A model generated the notes under the pieces. It did no database searches, was not told where the DNA came from, and was given only the letters and a program-made list of their open reading frames with translations. Positions 48,801 through 58,374 of a DNA stretch of 64,000 bases are shown piece after piece. Every line of letters begins with the position of its first letter. The first letter of the stretch is position 1. The translations under genes were made by a program, and so were the position numbers. The DNA is taken from assembly GCA_947652605.1 (NCBI GenBank), contig OX393580.1, positions 16,326,159 to 16,390,158 on the forward strand, read 5' to 3'. The stretch comes from Elmis aenea (Eukaryota > Arthropoda > Insecta > Coleoptera > Elmidae).

Positions 48801-49766
48801 CGCCTGAAGTGTTAAAAAAATATGTAAATAAATTTTACAAAACAATTTTGGATGTTCTAAATGAGAAAGAAGTTACAAACGAAGTTTTCTAATATTAAAT
48901 ATAATAGAATAAAAATCCTCATTTAAAATCAAACCACAAATCTGCTTAATTTATCCAAAATATATTTATTATAAAGTTTTCCCCAAGATTTACATTGCAC
49001 TTGGAATGTATTTAACACTTCTGGTCACTGTGGTCAGTGCAGAACGCTGGTCTAGTAAATTAAAATGATTTCAAACATAACTCAGATATACAATGTCTCA
49101 AGAGAAACGTAATTCTTTAGCAATGTTATCCACCGAAAATACAGAAGTGACAATGACAAACTTTGAAGATATAATTGAAAAATGGGCTGTTCAATGCCCA
49201 ATCTAAAACTGACAAGTCTCATAGAATAAAAAAGTATTTTAATTATTGTGGTTTTGTTGTGTTGTAATTAAAACTTATTTTCGTTAATAAACTTATTAAG
49301 TATGTACTGCAGTAAATACCCACCCGAAATATTGGATATAGGAATGTATTTATATCTGATAATCCAAATTTTATTAGTTTAATGTAAAAATTTTCCAAAT
49401 AAAATTTTTATATTGGACCCCAAAATATTGTTTGCACCCGGGCTCCGACATATAGATAGATGACCGGCCTTGCAGCGTAGTTTACTTAATTCCCGACCTA
49501 TAGCGAGTGCTAATTATTTTTCTTTTACTGAAGGTTCGCTAGAAATGAGTAAAGATCTCCACGACGAATCTCGAGAGGCGTACGATCTCCATAGTCAACA
49601 GCAACCTCACCCGGGGCTTCACCCGGGGTTACCGAGGTCGCTTCCTCCCCCAACATTGCAACCAGGACCCCAGAGACCAATGCAACCAAATCTTCACCAT
49701 CCGGGTAAAGAGACGAGACCAAGTGTAATCGAATCGTCCCAACCTCACATTATTGAATGTACCTAA
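39714..49766 (+). CDS. Blimp-1: Blimp-1 (PRDM1 orthologue), PR-domain zinc-finger transcriptional repressor
   Basis: Join 39714-39896, 44504-44623, 45798-46050, 46174-46390, 46479-47965, 49534-49766: 2,493 bases, 830 residues, every junction GT-AG and in frame. The product is a nuclear DNA-binding repressor; in Drosophila Blimp-1 is ecdysone-induced and times the prepupal transition and tracheal maturation. Residues 1-46 include an acidic start like that of vertebrate PRDM1. The PR (SET-like) domain spans about 47-172 ([41 protein letters not shown]). A Ser/Thr/Pro-rich linker follows to about 586. C2H2 fingers lie at about 589-611, 617-639, 645-667 and 673-695, and a C2HC finger at about 701-725. 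The tail is Pro/Gln/His-rich. Length is close to human PRDM1 (825). The start is set by similarity of [13 protein letters not shown] to the vertebrate MED... start. Confidence 0.96.
40459..41229 (+). repeat. Direct duplication of foldback arm sequence
   Basis: 40459-40750 and 40938-41229 are diverged direct copies. Both start GTAATCAGCTATTTTATATC, run through GAACAAAATGTTATGAAG, and end with a CCATGACT..AAAAATA segment. A 187-base spacer separates them. It probably arose by slippage or gene conversion within the foldback. Confidence 0.7.
42069..43117 (+). mobile_element. hAT element, GTF2IRD2-like type, deleted
   Basis: The ends TAGGGGTGGCCAACCCGCGG and GGTTGGCCACCCCTG (the first base changed from the usual C) are flanked by a 7-base duplication TGTTAGA (42062-42068, 43118-43124). 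The GGCCCGCGG words at both ends are typical of the group whose transposase was domesticated as GTF2IRD2 in mammals. A 3' fragment of that gene lies inside. Confidence 0.83.
42140..42766 (+). pseudogene. GTF2IRD2-like hAT transposase, 3' part, frameshifted
   Basis: One frame up to 42427 contains [13 protein letters not shown] and [16 protein letters not shown]. After a frame change, a second frame ends [20 protein letters not shown], then [16 protein letters not shown], and stops at 42764-42766. The latter is the hAT C-terminal dimerisation domain. The finger and most of the catalytic region are absent, so the element depends on another source of transposase. Confidence 0.7.
43383..43679 (+). 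mobile_element. Short Helitron-like element
   Basis: The 3' end has a small hairpin (ACCCG TGCAACG CCGGGT) followed by about 10 bases and CTAG, then T in the flank, as Helitrons end. The 5' part holds TATAAAAGAGC, (TTTG)n and GAATCCTAGGTCTGTTGACC, a sequence type common in insect Helitrons. Inside are 2.5 copies of a 20-base unit (ACGGCCGGAAACAGCCGGGA, 43507-43566). A clear 5' TC end is not visible. It abuts the right end of the inner foldback exactly. Confidence 0.55.
44504..44623 (+). CDS. Blimp-1: Blimp-1 coding exon 2 (PR domain)
   Basis: Forty codons, phase 0 at both ends. They encode [20 protein letters not shown] and end ANRKYFWR. The acceptor is TTTTCTCTGCAG and the donor GGTAAGT. 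This is the front half of the PR domain. Confidence 0.94.
44624..45797 (+). other. Blimp-1 intron between PR-domain exons
   Basis: AT-rich intron without a recognised mobile element. The only candidate structure is the 42-base segment at 44998-45039. Confidence 0.7.
44998..45039 (+). CDS. Possible 42-base cassette microexon in the PR domain
   Basis: Bounded by TTTTGTTTGGTGCAG and GTATTA, it is 14 codons with no stop ([14 protein letters not shown]) and in phase with both neighbours. It would insert between KYFWR and IYKDN, where vertebrate PRDM1 has nothing. The donor is weak and such segments arise by chance in a 1.2-kb intron, so I do not include it in the main model. Confidence 0.2.
45798..46050 (+). 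CDS. Blimp-1: Blimp-1 coding exon 3 (PR domain)
   Basis: Residues 102-185: [64 protein letters not shown]. This is the second half of the PR domain and its post-PR segment. The acceptor is AACTTGCAG and the donor GTGAGT. It ends in phase 1. Confidence 0.96.
46174..46390 (+). CDS. Blimp-1: Blimp-1 coding exon 4
   Basis: This encodes the acidic linker start: [13 protein letters not shown], then [14 protein letters not shown] and [18 protein letters not shown]. It contains a DEGYxSxxxx[13 protein letters not shown] pattern, also seen after the PR domain of other PRDM1 proteins, likely a PEST-like region. The acceptor is TTTTTTTCTAG and the donor GTGAGT. Confidence 0.94.
46479..47965 (+). CDS. 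Blimp-1: Blimp-1 coding exon 5 (linker and zinc fingers)
   Basis: The long exon encodes the Ser/Thr/Pro-rich linker (SKKTSSKET to YPLKKKDGK) and all five fingers. The fingers are joined by SGERP, TGERP, SGQKP and TNERP linkers. Recognition residues [10 protein letters not shown] and [10 protein letters not shown] match vertebrate PRDM1. The acceptor is TTTTCTAG and the donor GTAAGT. It ends in phase 1 with one base of a glycine codon. Confidence 0.96.
48307..49472 (+). mobile_element. Old hAT element, ZMYM1 type, in last Blimp-1 intron
   Basis: The ends CAGGCTGGTCA and TGACCGGCCTTG are inverted. Just inside both lies TGCACCCGGGC. No clear 8-base duplication remains, and the coding remnant contains stops, so it is older than the other hATs here. 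It fills most of the 1.6-kb intron between coding exons 5 and 6. Confidence 0.68.
48991..49206 (+). pseudogene. hAT transposase C-terminus (ZMYM1-like)
   Basis: The frame reads [20 protein letters not shown] and SKLK, meets in-frame stops at 49066 and 49078, then resumes with [20 protein letters not shown] and ends CPI-stop. This is the hAT dimerisation domain of the ZMYM1/DUF4371 group (usual form: IAL.IYLT.PVTV.SAERSFSKLK.IKNYLRSTM.QERL..LA.LSIE). The two stops sit where IKNYLR is expected. Confidence 0.75.
49534..49766 (+). CDS. Blimp-1: Blimp-1 last coding exon
   Basis: It begins after TCTTTTACTGAAG and completes the glycine codon: [19 protein letters not shown], then a Pro/His/Gln-rich tail ([20 protein letters not shown]) ending IIECT and TAA at 49764-49766. 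The tail has no recognised domain. The frame and acceptor are good, but the tail is poorly conserved in the family, so this exon is slightly less sure than the others. Confidence 0.85.
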
Positions 49767-52020
49767 GATATATTCCTGCTCACGTAGTTAGCTAAGTGTT
49801 GTTAAGTTTCAAAGGTTTATTTATTTTAGTATAAGACATAGTTGTTTTGATAAACATATATACAACTGATATTTATAGACTCTTGTACTGCGATCAAATT
49901 AAAACGCTTCGTATATATTTTTGTCAAAACAATAGGTAACTTAAGTTTAGATAAGTTAATTTATTTACAGTAATTTAACAGAAGTATTATATGAAAAACC
50001 GAATTTTCGCTTTAGACTGACTACAAAAAGCAATATATAACGTTAACATGAAACTATACAAAATTTGATGTGTATATTTGCGTTTTATGAACATTTAGAT
50101 GTCTCAGTGTAATGTGTCTTGTTGGTGTTTTTGGTTAATAGGTGATAAGGTTTGTAATAACTGTGTTCTCAACTCAATATACATCACGTTTTAAATTTGG
50201 TGGAATATTACGTACACACACAGTAAGAGTACGTATATATAACATTGCTGTTACTGTCGGCATCTGTTTACACAATTTCGTATCATAATAACTATAAACG
50301 TTTTTTTTTTAGCCAAAGAAACTATTCGCGTCAATTCTTAAACGAACACAATTAGAGGACGTCAATATTTTAGCGATTTTTTGGTGTTTTAGGTAAACCA
50401 CGCTCCTAAAGTGCAATAAAACAAGTGCAAAAAAGTAAGTTATCAAAGATTAAGATCAGAAATTAAAGACCAAAAGTTAAACATAAATAAACTGTTATTA
50501 AGAACGCGGCGTTGAGTCGTCCTTCGGAATTTACAAAGCTTGGTCTACAATCTGTAGAACCAAAATTGGATATGCCTGGCCAAAAAAACAAATTAGAATC
50601 TACAGTTCATGTACCACTTTCAAATTTTTTTTTTTTTTTAAAGTTCTGTTTTGTTTAATGTTAAAGAAAAAGTATGAGGATGAAGCATTTTATAAAGTCA
50701 ACGACGAAGAAGATTTTTTCTAGTTTGTATAGCGAGAGTGTTAATCAAAAGTTACTTGTAAATCTTGAACGAATAAAGTTAAAATTAATCATTGAAACGT
50801 AGATTTAAAGATGCACAGGTTCTTGATAGTTGTGAATTAATATTTACTTTAAAAAAAAGATTATTTAAACGTTTACAGTTAATATTATATGGAAAAAATG
50901 AGCATGCTTATATATTTATCGAATACCGTCAAAATAAGACAAGCCAGTGTATTGTTCACAGAATATTTTGAGCAAAACTAATAATCGCTAATGTATATGT
51001 AAAGATTTCGGTGTCAGAAAAATGTATAAAGTTGATTGAAGCTTGTGGCAAACATATTCTACTTCTTTTAAATTTTTTTAAACGAAGTTAAGTTCGTCGT
51101 TCAGTGAAAAAAACAATGTTGTTCAAAGTAGCTTAAGAGCTGTGTTTGCGGTAATTTTTCATGTTTGGTTTAATTGTATAAATGTGTTATATTTATATAT
51201 AAATGTAAATAAGAACGAGGTACCTACTTGAAATAATTGTTAATGTTATGTGAATGAGAGTTTTTATTTTTTTGAATTTTGTTTGTCATTACTTGCCGAT
51301 TGTTTTGATGCGTGGTCGTTTTAAGGTCCTTCAGTTGTTATAGAATGTTAATTTTGCTGTTTTGTTTTTGCGTAACAAATATTTGAACATTACTACAGTT
51401 GCGGATTTTGTAATGTTCATTTTAAATCTTTGGGTTAAAGTTAAAGTTTTGCCTTTCGTAAAAGCCAGCCAAACGTATTGGAAACAATTTTATTCATGAA
51501 TATTTCTCTTAAATATAATATATCAGCGGTTCCATTTTGTAAAATAATTTTGTACTTTAACTCTATAATGTCAGAATGTTCTTGAATCTTTTTTGCATTG
51601 TATTTATAGTTGTTAACGAATATCTGGTTATTGTATAATAAATTTATTATTTCTAGTATGTACTATGTACAAAATGTTGATTTTTGTTATTTAGTTTTAT
51701 TTATGTATGTTATTTTTATCAGGGTTTATAAATCTATTTTTGGGAAGTTGTGGATGAAAGAATGATATTTTTTTAAAGACTTGTAGGCTAAGACTTTTAC
51801 CTACTTATTGTGAATTAATTTAAGTAGGTACCTTTAACGGAATATTTAGTTCAAAATTGCTGTATAATTTGAGACTTATAGGTTTAGTACCTTTTAATTA
51901 TTTATTGTGTCGTGATCTTCATTTATTTATTGATTTCATTTTGTTTCATTAGTTCAATTTTAGTTTAAATGTACATGTAAAAATGTTCATATAATAATAA
52001 AAGTAATTATAATAAAAATA
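49767..52020 (+). other. Blimp-1: Blimp-1 3' UTR (probable extent)
   Basis: It is continuous, repeat-free AT-rich sequence after the stop, with polyadenylation signals AATAAA at 50415, 50486, 50772, 51637, 51996 and 52011. AU-rich elements occur at 49816-49827 and 51921-51931 (ATTTATTTA), and a Pumilio-type word TGTAAATA at 51204-51211. Such signals fit an unstable mRNA; Blimp-1 in flies has a short-lived message and protein. The 3' limit is inferred from the last signals and from the transposons that begin at 52.1 kb. Confidence 0.55.
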
Positions 52021-52111
52021 ATCACGTTTATGGTTTATTTTTGAAACGACCCCAACAGCCCTTATCAATTTCTTAAATTATTGTATAACAATATACAGAA
52101 AATCCTTTTAT

Positions 52112-52286
52112 CAGTGAGGTAGGCAAAATGCTTTTAGGGGGGGGGGGTTAAAATACGCAAAAAGAAGACCAGTCTCTTTTTTTACTTTTTTAGCACAAAA
52201 TTTACAGCTCTCTGGCCCTTTATCAAGTATCGATTTATTACGACCCTACTCCCATCTCTCCCCTAACCCCCCTGCCTGGGCCGCTG
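52112..52286 (+). repeat. Small MITE-like repeat with a G run (copy 1)
   Basis: CAGTGAGGTAGGCAAAATG, then a run of 12 G, then ACGCAAAAAGAAGACC and TTTACAGCTCTCTGGCCC, ending CCTGGGCCGCTG. It is homologous to 53934-54112. The ends look like a hAT-type CAGTGG repeat, but no target duplication was found. Confidence 0.5.
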
Positions 52287-53933
52287 ATGTGAAGATATTT
52301 ATATATTGTTTCCTTGCTAATTTAATCAATCACTCCCTCCATACGAGCTTAAATAAATTTAAAACGAAGTGTTACAAAATTTAATACTACTGTATAATAG
52401 GACATAAGCTAATGCATCTCAAACAGGGTTGAGCAGATTTAAATCAATTGATTTAAATCACGATTTAAATCATGATTTAAATCAAGTGATTTTTTTAAAA
52501 AAATCATTGATTTAAATCAAGTGATTTAAAAAAAAATATTTCAATTTAAATCACAGATTATATGAGTAGATACAATTTAATATTTATAATAAAACAAAAT
52601 TGTATTACTATTAGTAATTAAATACACGAAATGGTGAATAAACCATATCAATTTGCTCTTGTAAAGTAATATTCATTTTGGAAATGCAATAATTCAAAAT
52701 ATAAATGACTAGTTTTTGACGTTAGCGTAGTGAACAGTCAGTTTTTTCAATTTCCACGGCACTCTATTGCTTCAATAACGATTTGCAGAAATGTCGAATA
52801 TCTCGAAAAGTATGAGTTTTGGGTATAGGACATACTTAACAAAATATGAAGCTCTTTTAAAGACGAATTCGATGACATAAAAAAATACAGGGGTTTGTAT
52901 TTGAAAAAATCGAGTTACGAGTTTTTGAAAATCATGGAAGTTGCCACCTATTTATAAACACCCCTGTATGTGTGATTAAAATTTTTTCATATCGAGCGAA
53001 CAGAGAATTTTTTTCTGCTTGTCCATACCATTACAACTCTGTATTTCAAAATAACTTCAGGAGAATTTTTTAAATAAAGACTTAAAACCTTGAATAATTT
53101 AGAAAATATATTTTTTTATACAACGTCGTATAAAAACCTGTAGTATTTTATATTGATGCAAAGCTAAAATTAAGGCGGTCAAAAATATTAAATAAAAAAT
53201 TGGGTGTTGTATTTGAAATATAAAAGTTGCTATTAGTTCCAGAAAGGTGACTCACCCTGTATATTTGAAAATATTTTTATTGTGTTTAGAAAAAACTGTA
53301 TAAAATAGAATTTGAATCAACTTCATAGCTCAAGCCGTTTAGCCACAATCGACCGATCCCGCACTAATGACTCACCCTATATATAATTAATTAAACATCA
53401 CCATTTGGCACTGAGTTTTTCAAAATTCTTAATCATTATATTTCATTTTTCATTTTGACAAAAATTCACCAATGAATTAAATATATTGGTTATTAAATAT
53501 ATTAGCACAAAACAGAAGTAGCATGTGAATATGTCACTAAATTCGATAATATGGTACATTTGATTTAAATCTAAAAAATCTGATTTAAATCAAAAAAATC
53601 TGATTTAAATCAAATAAATCGATTTTTTTGATTTTTTTTAAAAAATCATGATTTTTATCCACCCTGATCTCAAAATGTGTTAAAAGTTTCAAAAACCAAA
53701 CTGCTCGTCTGTGTATGCCTTGCATAAGTATGTGCAGATATATATATATTGTATCCTCGTTATAATTTAACCAATCATTTCCTTCTTACGAGTTTAAATA
53801 AATTCAAAACGAAGCGTTAAAAAATTTTGAAATTAATGGGGGCATGCTTGGCTAATGCAAAATGTAAAAATTTCAGAAAAATAAAACAGTCCGTCTGTGT
53901 GTGCCTTGCATAAGTATATGCAGCAGTGGCGTA
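52287..53933 (+). repeat. Tandem pair of a ~200-base unit, first copy split by a hAT
   Basis: Copy 1 is 52287-52423 plus 53667-53735, and copy 2 is about 53736-53933. Shared words include TTAAATAAATTTAAAACGAAG (copy 2 has TTCAAAACGAAG), GCTAATGCA and GCCTTGCATAAGTAT. Copy 2 shows the region without the hAT insertion. G-run repeats lie on both outer sides, so the pair plus the two repeats may be a larger duplication. Confidence 0.6.
52424..53666. mobile_element. hAT-like element with GATTTAAATC arrays at its ends
   Basis: CAGGGTTGAGCAGATTT at the left and ATTTTTATCCACCCTG at the right are flanked by perfect 8-bp duplications ATCTCAAA (52416-52423, 53667-53674). The ends are runs of GATTTAAATC/AAATCATGATTT words. 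The interior has no transposase motif but includes fragments of other elements (GACTCACCCTG near 53,252, and ACTCACCCT near 53,370). Confidence 0.83.
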
Positions 53934-54112
53934 AGCAGGATATTTTTATGGGGGGGGGGGTGTTAATAGACGCAAAAAGAGCCGAGTACCTTTTTTAAGG
54001 TCTCTCTTTACTTTTTTTTTTTACTTTTTTAGCATAAAATTTACAGCTCTCCGGCCCTTTACCCTATTGGGGGGTTCTGATCCCCCCTAACATCTCCCTG
54101 CGTACGTCACTG
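53934..54112 (+). repeat. Small MITE-like repeat with a G run (copy 2)
   Basis: CAGTGGCGTAAGCAGGA, a run of 10 G, GACGCAAAAAGAGCCGAG, TTTACAGCTCTCCGGCCC, ending CGTACGTCACTG. The ends CAGTGGCGTA and TACGTCACTG are inverted repeats of hAT form. No duplication was found. Confidence 0.5.
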
Positions 54113-54178
54113 CCATTCATTAATCAATTTGTACGAAATTTATTTCATTTCACTGAAATACGCATGTTTTCTTGGTAT

Positions 54179-54698
54179 CCGGAAGATTCACCGAAAAGCA
54201 ATCACCGACTGCAATTCACCGACTGCAGTTCATCGAATATCAATTCACCGCATACGCAATTCAATTTTTATTGTTTTTAATTATGACTCGTGTCGTCTTT
54301 ATAAGGTTGTTGGATCCTCAAACGTTGTTTTGCGTATTAATATCATAGGTCTAGAGCAATTATTACACAGTAAGAAACATAAAACAACAATTTAACAAGA
54401 AATTCCTTTATTGTTCGACTGGTTGTACATTTCCCGGAGGTTCGTGTTAACTACCCTAAGAGCACCGCCGCGACCGTTCTAAGGTCCACATGGCCCTCTT
54501 GTCATCCTTCTTTATTGTTGTATATTAAAATTGTTTGACAGTATTTTTCCAATAAATATATTACCTTCTGATCGTTAATAGTACGTAATTTATAGCCATT
54601 TATTTTTCGATGATGCGGTGAATTGTGTGTGCGGTGAATTGCGTATGCGGTGAATTGATATTCGGTAAATTGCTTTTCAATTAATCTTCCTTGACCCA
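54179..54698. repeat. Probable element with inverted CAATTCACCG arrays between 13-base direct repeats
   Basis: CAATTCACCG-type words occur four times near 54,190-54,260, and the inverse CGGTGAATTG-type words occur four times near 54,612-54,672. GGAAGATT..GAAAAGCAAT is mirrored at the outer ends. GTTTTCTTGGTAT occurs directly repeated at 54166-54178 and 54699-54711. A long duplication of this size could suit a Mutator-like insertion (9-11 bases), but that is conjecture. Confidence 0.5.
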
Positions 54699-54749
54699 GT
54701 TTTCTTGGTATAACTTGCATTTACCAAGCAGCAAAATTATGATGTTGTA

Positions 54750-56137
54750 CAGGGTGGTCCAAATTCGATGGGATTGCATGGGTATCTCCTCGGTTAATAT
54801 TTAAGATAGAGAAACGGTTAAATTACCAAAAATGTGCAGTTTTTTGAGATAAATTCAGAATCGTTTTCAAAAATATTCTATCATTTCCGGTTTTCGAGTT
54901 ATTGAATAAAAAGCGTTTTTTTGTCATGTTAATAATGTGTCATATCTTCGTTATTGTTGTAAAAATCGAAAATATTTATGAAGATTATTTTTAGATAATT
55001 TTATGCTTAAAATGATTATCCTAAAAAAAAAATATTTACGCTCGCCGTTCAAAAGTTATGACACAAAATTACATTTTTTAAAATGGGAACAATAGTTGGC
55101 TATGATCTATTTAAATTCCTTATATTTTTTTCATTCCAAATATATAGGGGTCAATGTATTTATTTTTAATAATACGCAAGTTATGAAGGTTTATTCGTTT
55201 TTTTTTTCTAAGATAATCATAGTAGGCTGTGAAAACAAAAAAATTTGTTGTTGAGATAAACATTGTAAATATTTGAACATAAGATAACAACAACATAGTC
55301 GGAATCAGCAGTAATGCAGTATATTGCTGTTTATCTAAAGCCTCGTTCACATTTGCGAGCAAAAGTGAGAGCCGAGCCTAGCGCAATCCATTATTTCAGC
55401 GAGCCTGCCTCTTAACAGTTTAATACGACCACAGGTTCGCGAGTGCAACAAAACCGGTCAGCCAAGTGTAGGTATTTAGCAGGCTCGCTAAAATGATGGA
55501 TTGCGCTAGGCTCGGCTCTCACTTTTGCTCGCAAATGTGGACGAGGCTTAAAGTTCAAAAATTTTTGATGTTTATCTCAACAACAAATTTAAAAACCTTG
55601 GTAACTTGTACCACATGAGTTTTATAAGGTTTTACACCTTGTTTTTTTTTGTTTTCACAGCCTACTATGATTTCCTTAGAAAAAAAAAAAACTAAAAAAC
55701 CTTCATAACTTGCGTATTATTAAAAATAAATACATTAACCCTGATATATTTGGAATGAGAAAAAAATAACGAATTTATGTAAATAGGTCATAGCCAACTA
55801 TCTTTCCTATTAAAAAAAAGGTAAGTTTGTGTCATAACTTTTTAACGGCGAGTGTAATTTTTTTTAAATTATAATCAAATTAAGCGTAAAAATATCTAAA
55901 AATAATCTTTATAAATATTTTCGATATTTACAACAATAACGGAGATATGACACATTATTGATATGACAAAAATACACTTTTTATTCAATAACTCGAAAAC
56001 CGGAAATGATAGAATATTTTTGAAAACGGTTCTGAATTTGTCTCAAAAAACTGCACATTTTTGGTAATTTAACCGTTTCTCTATCTTAAATATTAACCGA
56101 CATACCCATGCAATCCCATCGAATTTGGACCACCCTG
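54750..56137. mobile_element. Foldback element with CAGGGTGGTCCAAATTCG ends, nearly all palindrome
   Basis: The ends CAGGGTGGTCCAAATTCGAT and its inverse are flanked by TA. The arms mirror each other for about 550 bases, with the words TGTGCAGTTTTTTGAGA and AATAATACGCAAGTTATGAA in both. A smaller palindromic element (55339-55548) occupies the centre. No coding motif is seen. Confidence 0.82.
55339..55548. mobile_element. Palindromic MITE with AGCCTCG ends and TAA duplication
   Basis: 210 bases with ends AGCCTCGTTCACATTTGCGA and its inverse. The mirrored arms include GTGAGAGCCGAGCCTAGCGC. It is flanked by TAA (55336-55338, 55549-55551). A 3-base TWA target is the mark of PIF/Harbinger elements. 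It is inserted near the centre of the foldback 54750-56137. Confidence 0.72.
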
Positions 56138-56139
56138 TA

Positions 56140-57510
56140 CTACTTGCCAAATCTACTTTTTCAGCTTTATAAACTACTATGTTGGTTCTTAGGCGCAGAT
56201 TCGGCGTCGTTTGGCGTCGCTTTAGCTGGTTCAAGACAAAGCTACTATATTTTAGTTAGTTGTACTTGCAACTGATGTCGCTGTATTTAATATAATTTAC
56301 TGTAAAATAAGGGTATTTAGCCATTAAAAATTTTAAAATGATTACCAAAATCTTAATTTTACAAAAAAAAGAACAAATTTAATGAATGGACATAATAAAG
56401 CAGTCAAAAATGAATTAGTGTACTGTGAGCGACATCTACTTTTAATTTTTATAAAGTACTTTGTTCTGGTGCGCAGGATCTGGAGGTTTATCGATTCCTG
56501 CGTAACTAATTCGAAACAAAGCTATTGCATTCTGTTTATAATTTATTACAACTGATGTCGCTGCTAGTATTTTTGTAATTAAAATTCAATGTAAGTTGCA
56601 AAGAAATATCAAAATTAAAACATGAACAAAATAAAAAAAGGATCATACAAAATATTGGCAAGAAATCCCTTAAATAAAATAATAAAAATATGAAAAAATA
56701 ACATTTTGATTTGCACACGATTATATTATAGTAACAATATTTTTAAGTTTATCGAGAGGAAGTGTAACGAATTCGTTTAAAGTATGATGTAATGCTTGTT
56801 TGTTTGTCTGTAAGAAAAATTCATATATTTTAAATATTTGACACAACATTTTTATTTGCAACACAAGTTTTTCAAAATAGTTTTTTATTTATAGTAAAAG
56901 GATATCGTATATAAATAGATATTTCTTGTTACAAGTTTTAACGGCGATTGTAAAAGTATGACACATTTTGCAAAACTATTATCCTTTACCTTGAAATTGT
57001 GTTTATTGTGTAAACTAGAAAGTAAGGACATTCCTTTTTTGTATAAGTGGCTTATAGTATTCTAAGAAAACATAATGAAACTTACAAGTTCACTAGCAGA
57101 AGAAAGCGTTGCAAGGCTGTAATTTTTTTTATGTATTACTTTCGCATTTAATTAGAAATATTTCAAATTGTCATAATCGTAGCTTTTATAAATCGTTTTC
57201 GGTTAGTGGAAATCAATATTTGGTAACGTTTTTTAAACTACGACATATTTTACTCAAAATCCACAAAATTGGCTGTTTTTGGATTTAGAGTTTGGAGTAA
57301 GAGTAGAAGAAATTTATATTTATGTAGTTAAACATTCAAGGCAATATGTTTATCAAGAAGGAAAATTAATTGCTTATACTCGTACAAGTTAAAAATTGCG
57401 TTTTAGTTACAAGTTACAAGGGAGCGTCACGATACGTTGTCGCTAGAATTTGATTAAGGTTGTGTTTATTGCATCAACGACATCAAAACTAAATGTTTTC
57501 CAGAGTTATA
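56140..57510. other. No gene recognised, degenerate direct repeat
   Basis: AT-rich non-coding. A degenerate repeat containing ACAAAGCTA and AACTGATGTCGCTG occurs near 56,235-56,290 and 56,515-56,570. Confidence 0.4.
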
Positions 57511-58066
57511 CGTGCCACTGGCCATTTCCTTCGGAAAAATATGGGAAAAACTGAAAAATTGGTATAAAGGGGTAATTTTTGCGATCGCGTTGGCCATAAA
57601 ACCGTCAGAGACAAAATCGATATTCATCTATTTTCCAATGCGCGCATCCTTTGCAAGTAAAATGGTGCAAAGTTTTTGAAAAAATCTTGAACGGTTCCGG
57701 AAAAAAACGTCAAAAACGAAACCCCTGCATAAGCGCTACGAGTTGAGAAGTTGTGGTATATCTGTATATTGTATAACTATATCTATGCGACTTGCATAGG
57801 CGTTTAATATAGGGAAAACTGTTTTTACAAAGGCCTCGTTTTTCGTATTTTTCTCTGGAACCGTTTAATATTTTTCAAAAACTTTGCACCATTTTACTTG
57901 CAAAGGATGCGCGCATTGGTAAATAGAAAAAAATTGATTTTGTCTCTGACGGTTTCATGGCCAACGCGATCGCAAAAATTACCCCTTTATACCAATTTTT
58001 AATAAAGGTATATTATTCAACTTTTCAGTTTTTTCCCTATTATTCCAAGGAAATGGCCAGTGGTAC
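57511..58066. mobile_element. Palindromic element with GTRCCACTGGCCATTTCC ends
   Basis: The left end GTGCCACTGGCCATTTCCTT and the right end are inverted. The arms mirror each other for about 230 bases, including TTTTTGCGATCGCGTTGGCC and ATGCGCGCATCCTTTGCAAG in both. The loop near 57,740-57,810 is short. The target duplication is unclear, and no coding content is seen. Confidence 0.68.
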
Positions 58067-58374
58067 TTAAAATTATAACTTGGCAAATAATTTAGTTTTG
58101 ATGTTCTTGATACCTTGAGCCTTGATCAGATTCTAGTGAGTGTGTAATTTTAACGGAACAATATGCAGCTTTGATATTTTAAGCACAAAATTTTATAGAT
58201 ATATTCTTGTTTTTTTTTGTAGACAATTTATTAGATATCCTAAGTCTAAAACTAATAGTTCATGGGTTATAAAATATTTTGAAAATCTATTTCTTAACGA
58301 ATTAGTAGTCGAAAGATTTGAAAATAGTTTAACATAATGACAATAAATTTTAATTACTTTATTTATATTAATAT

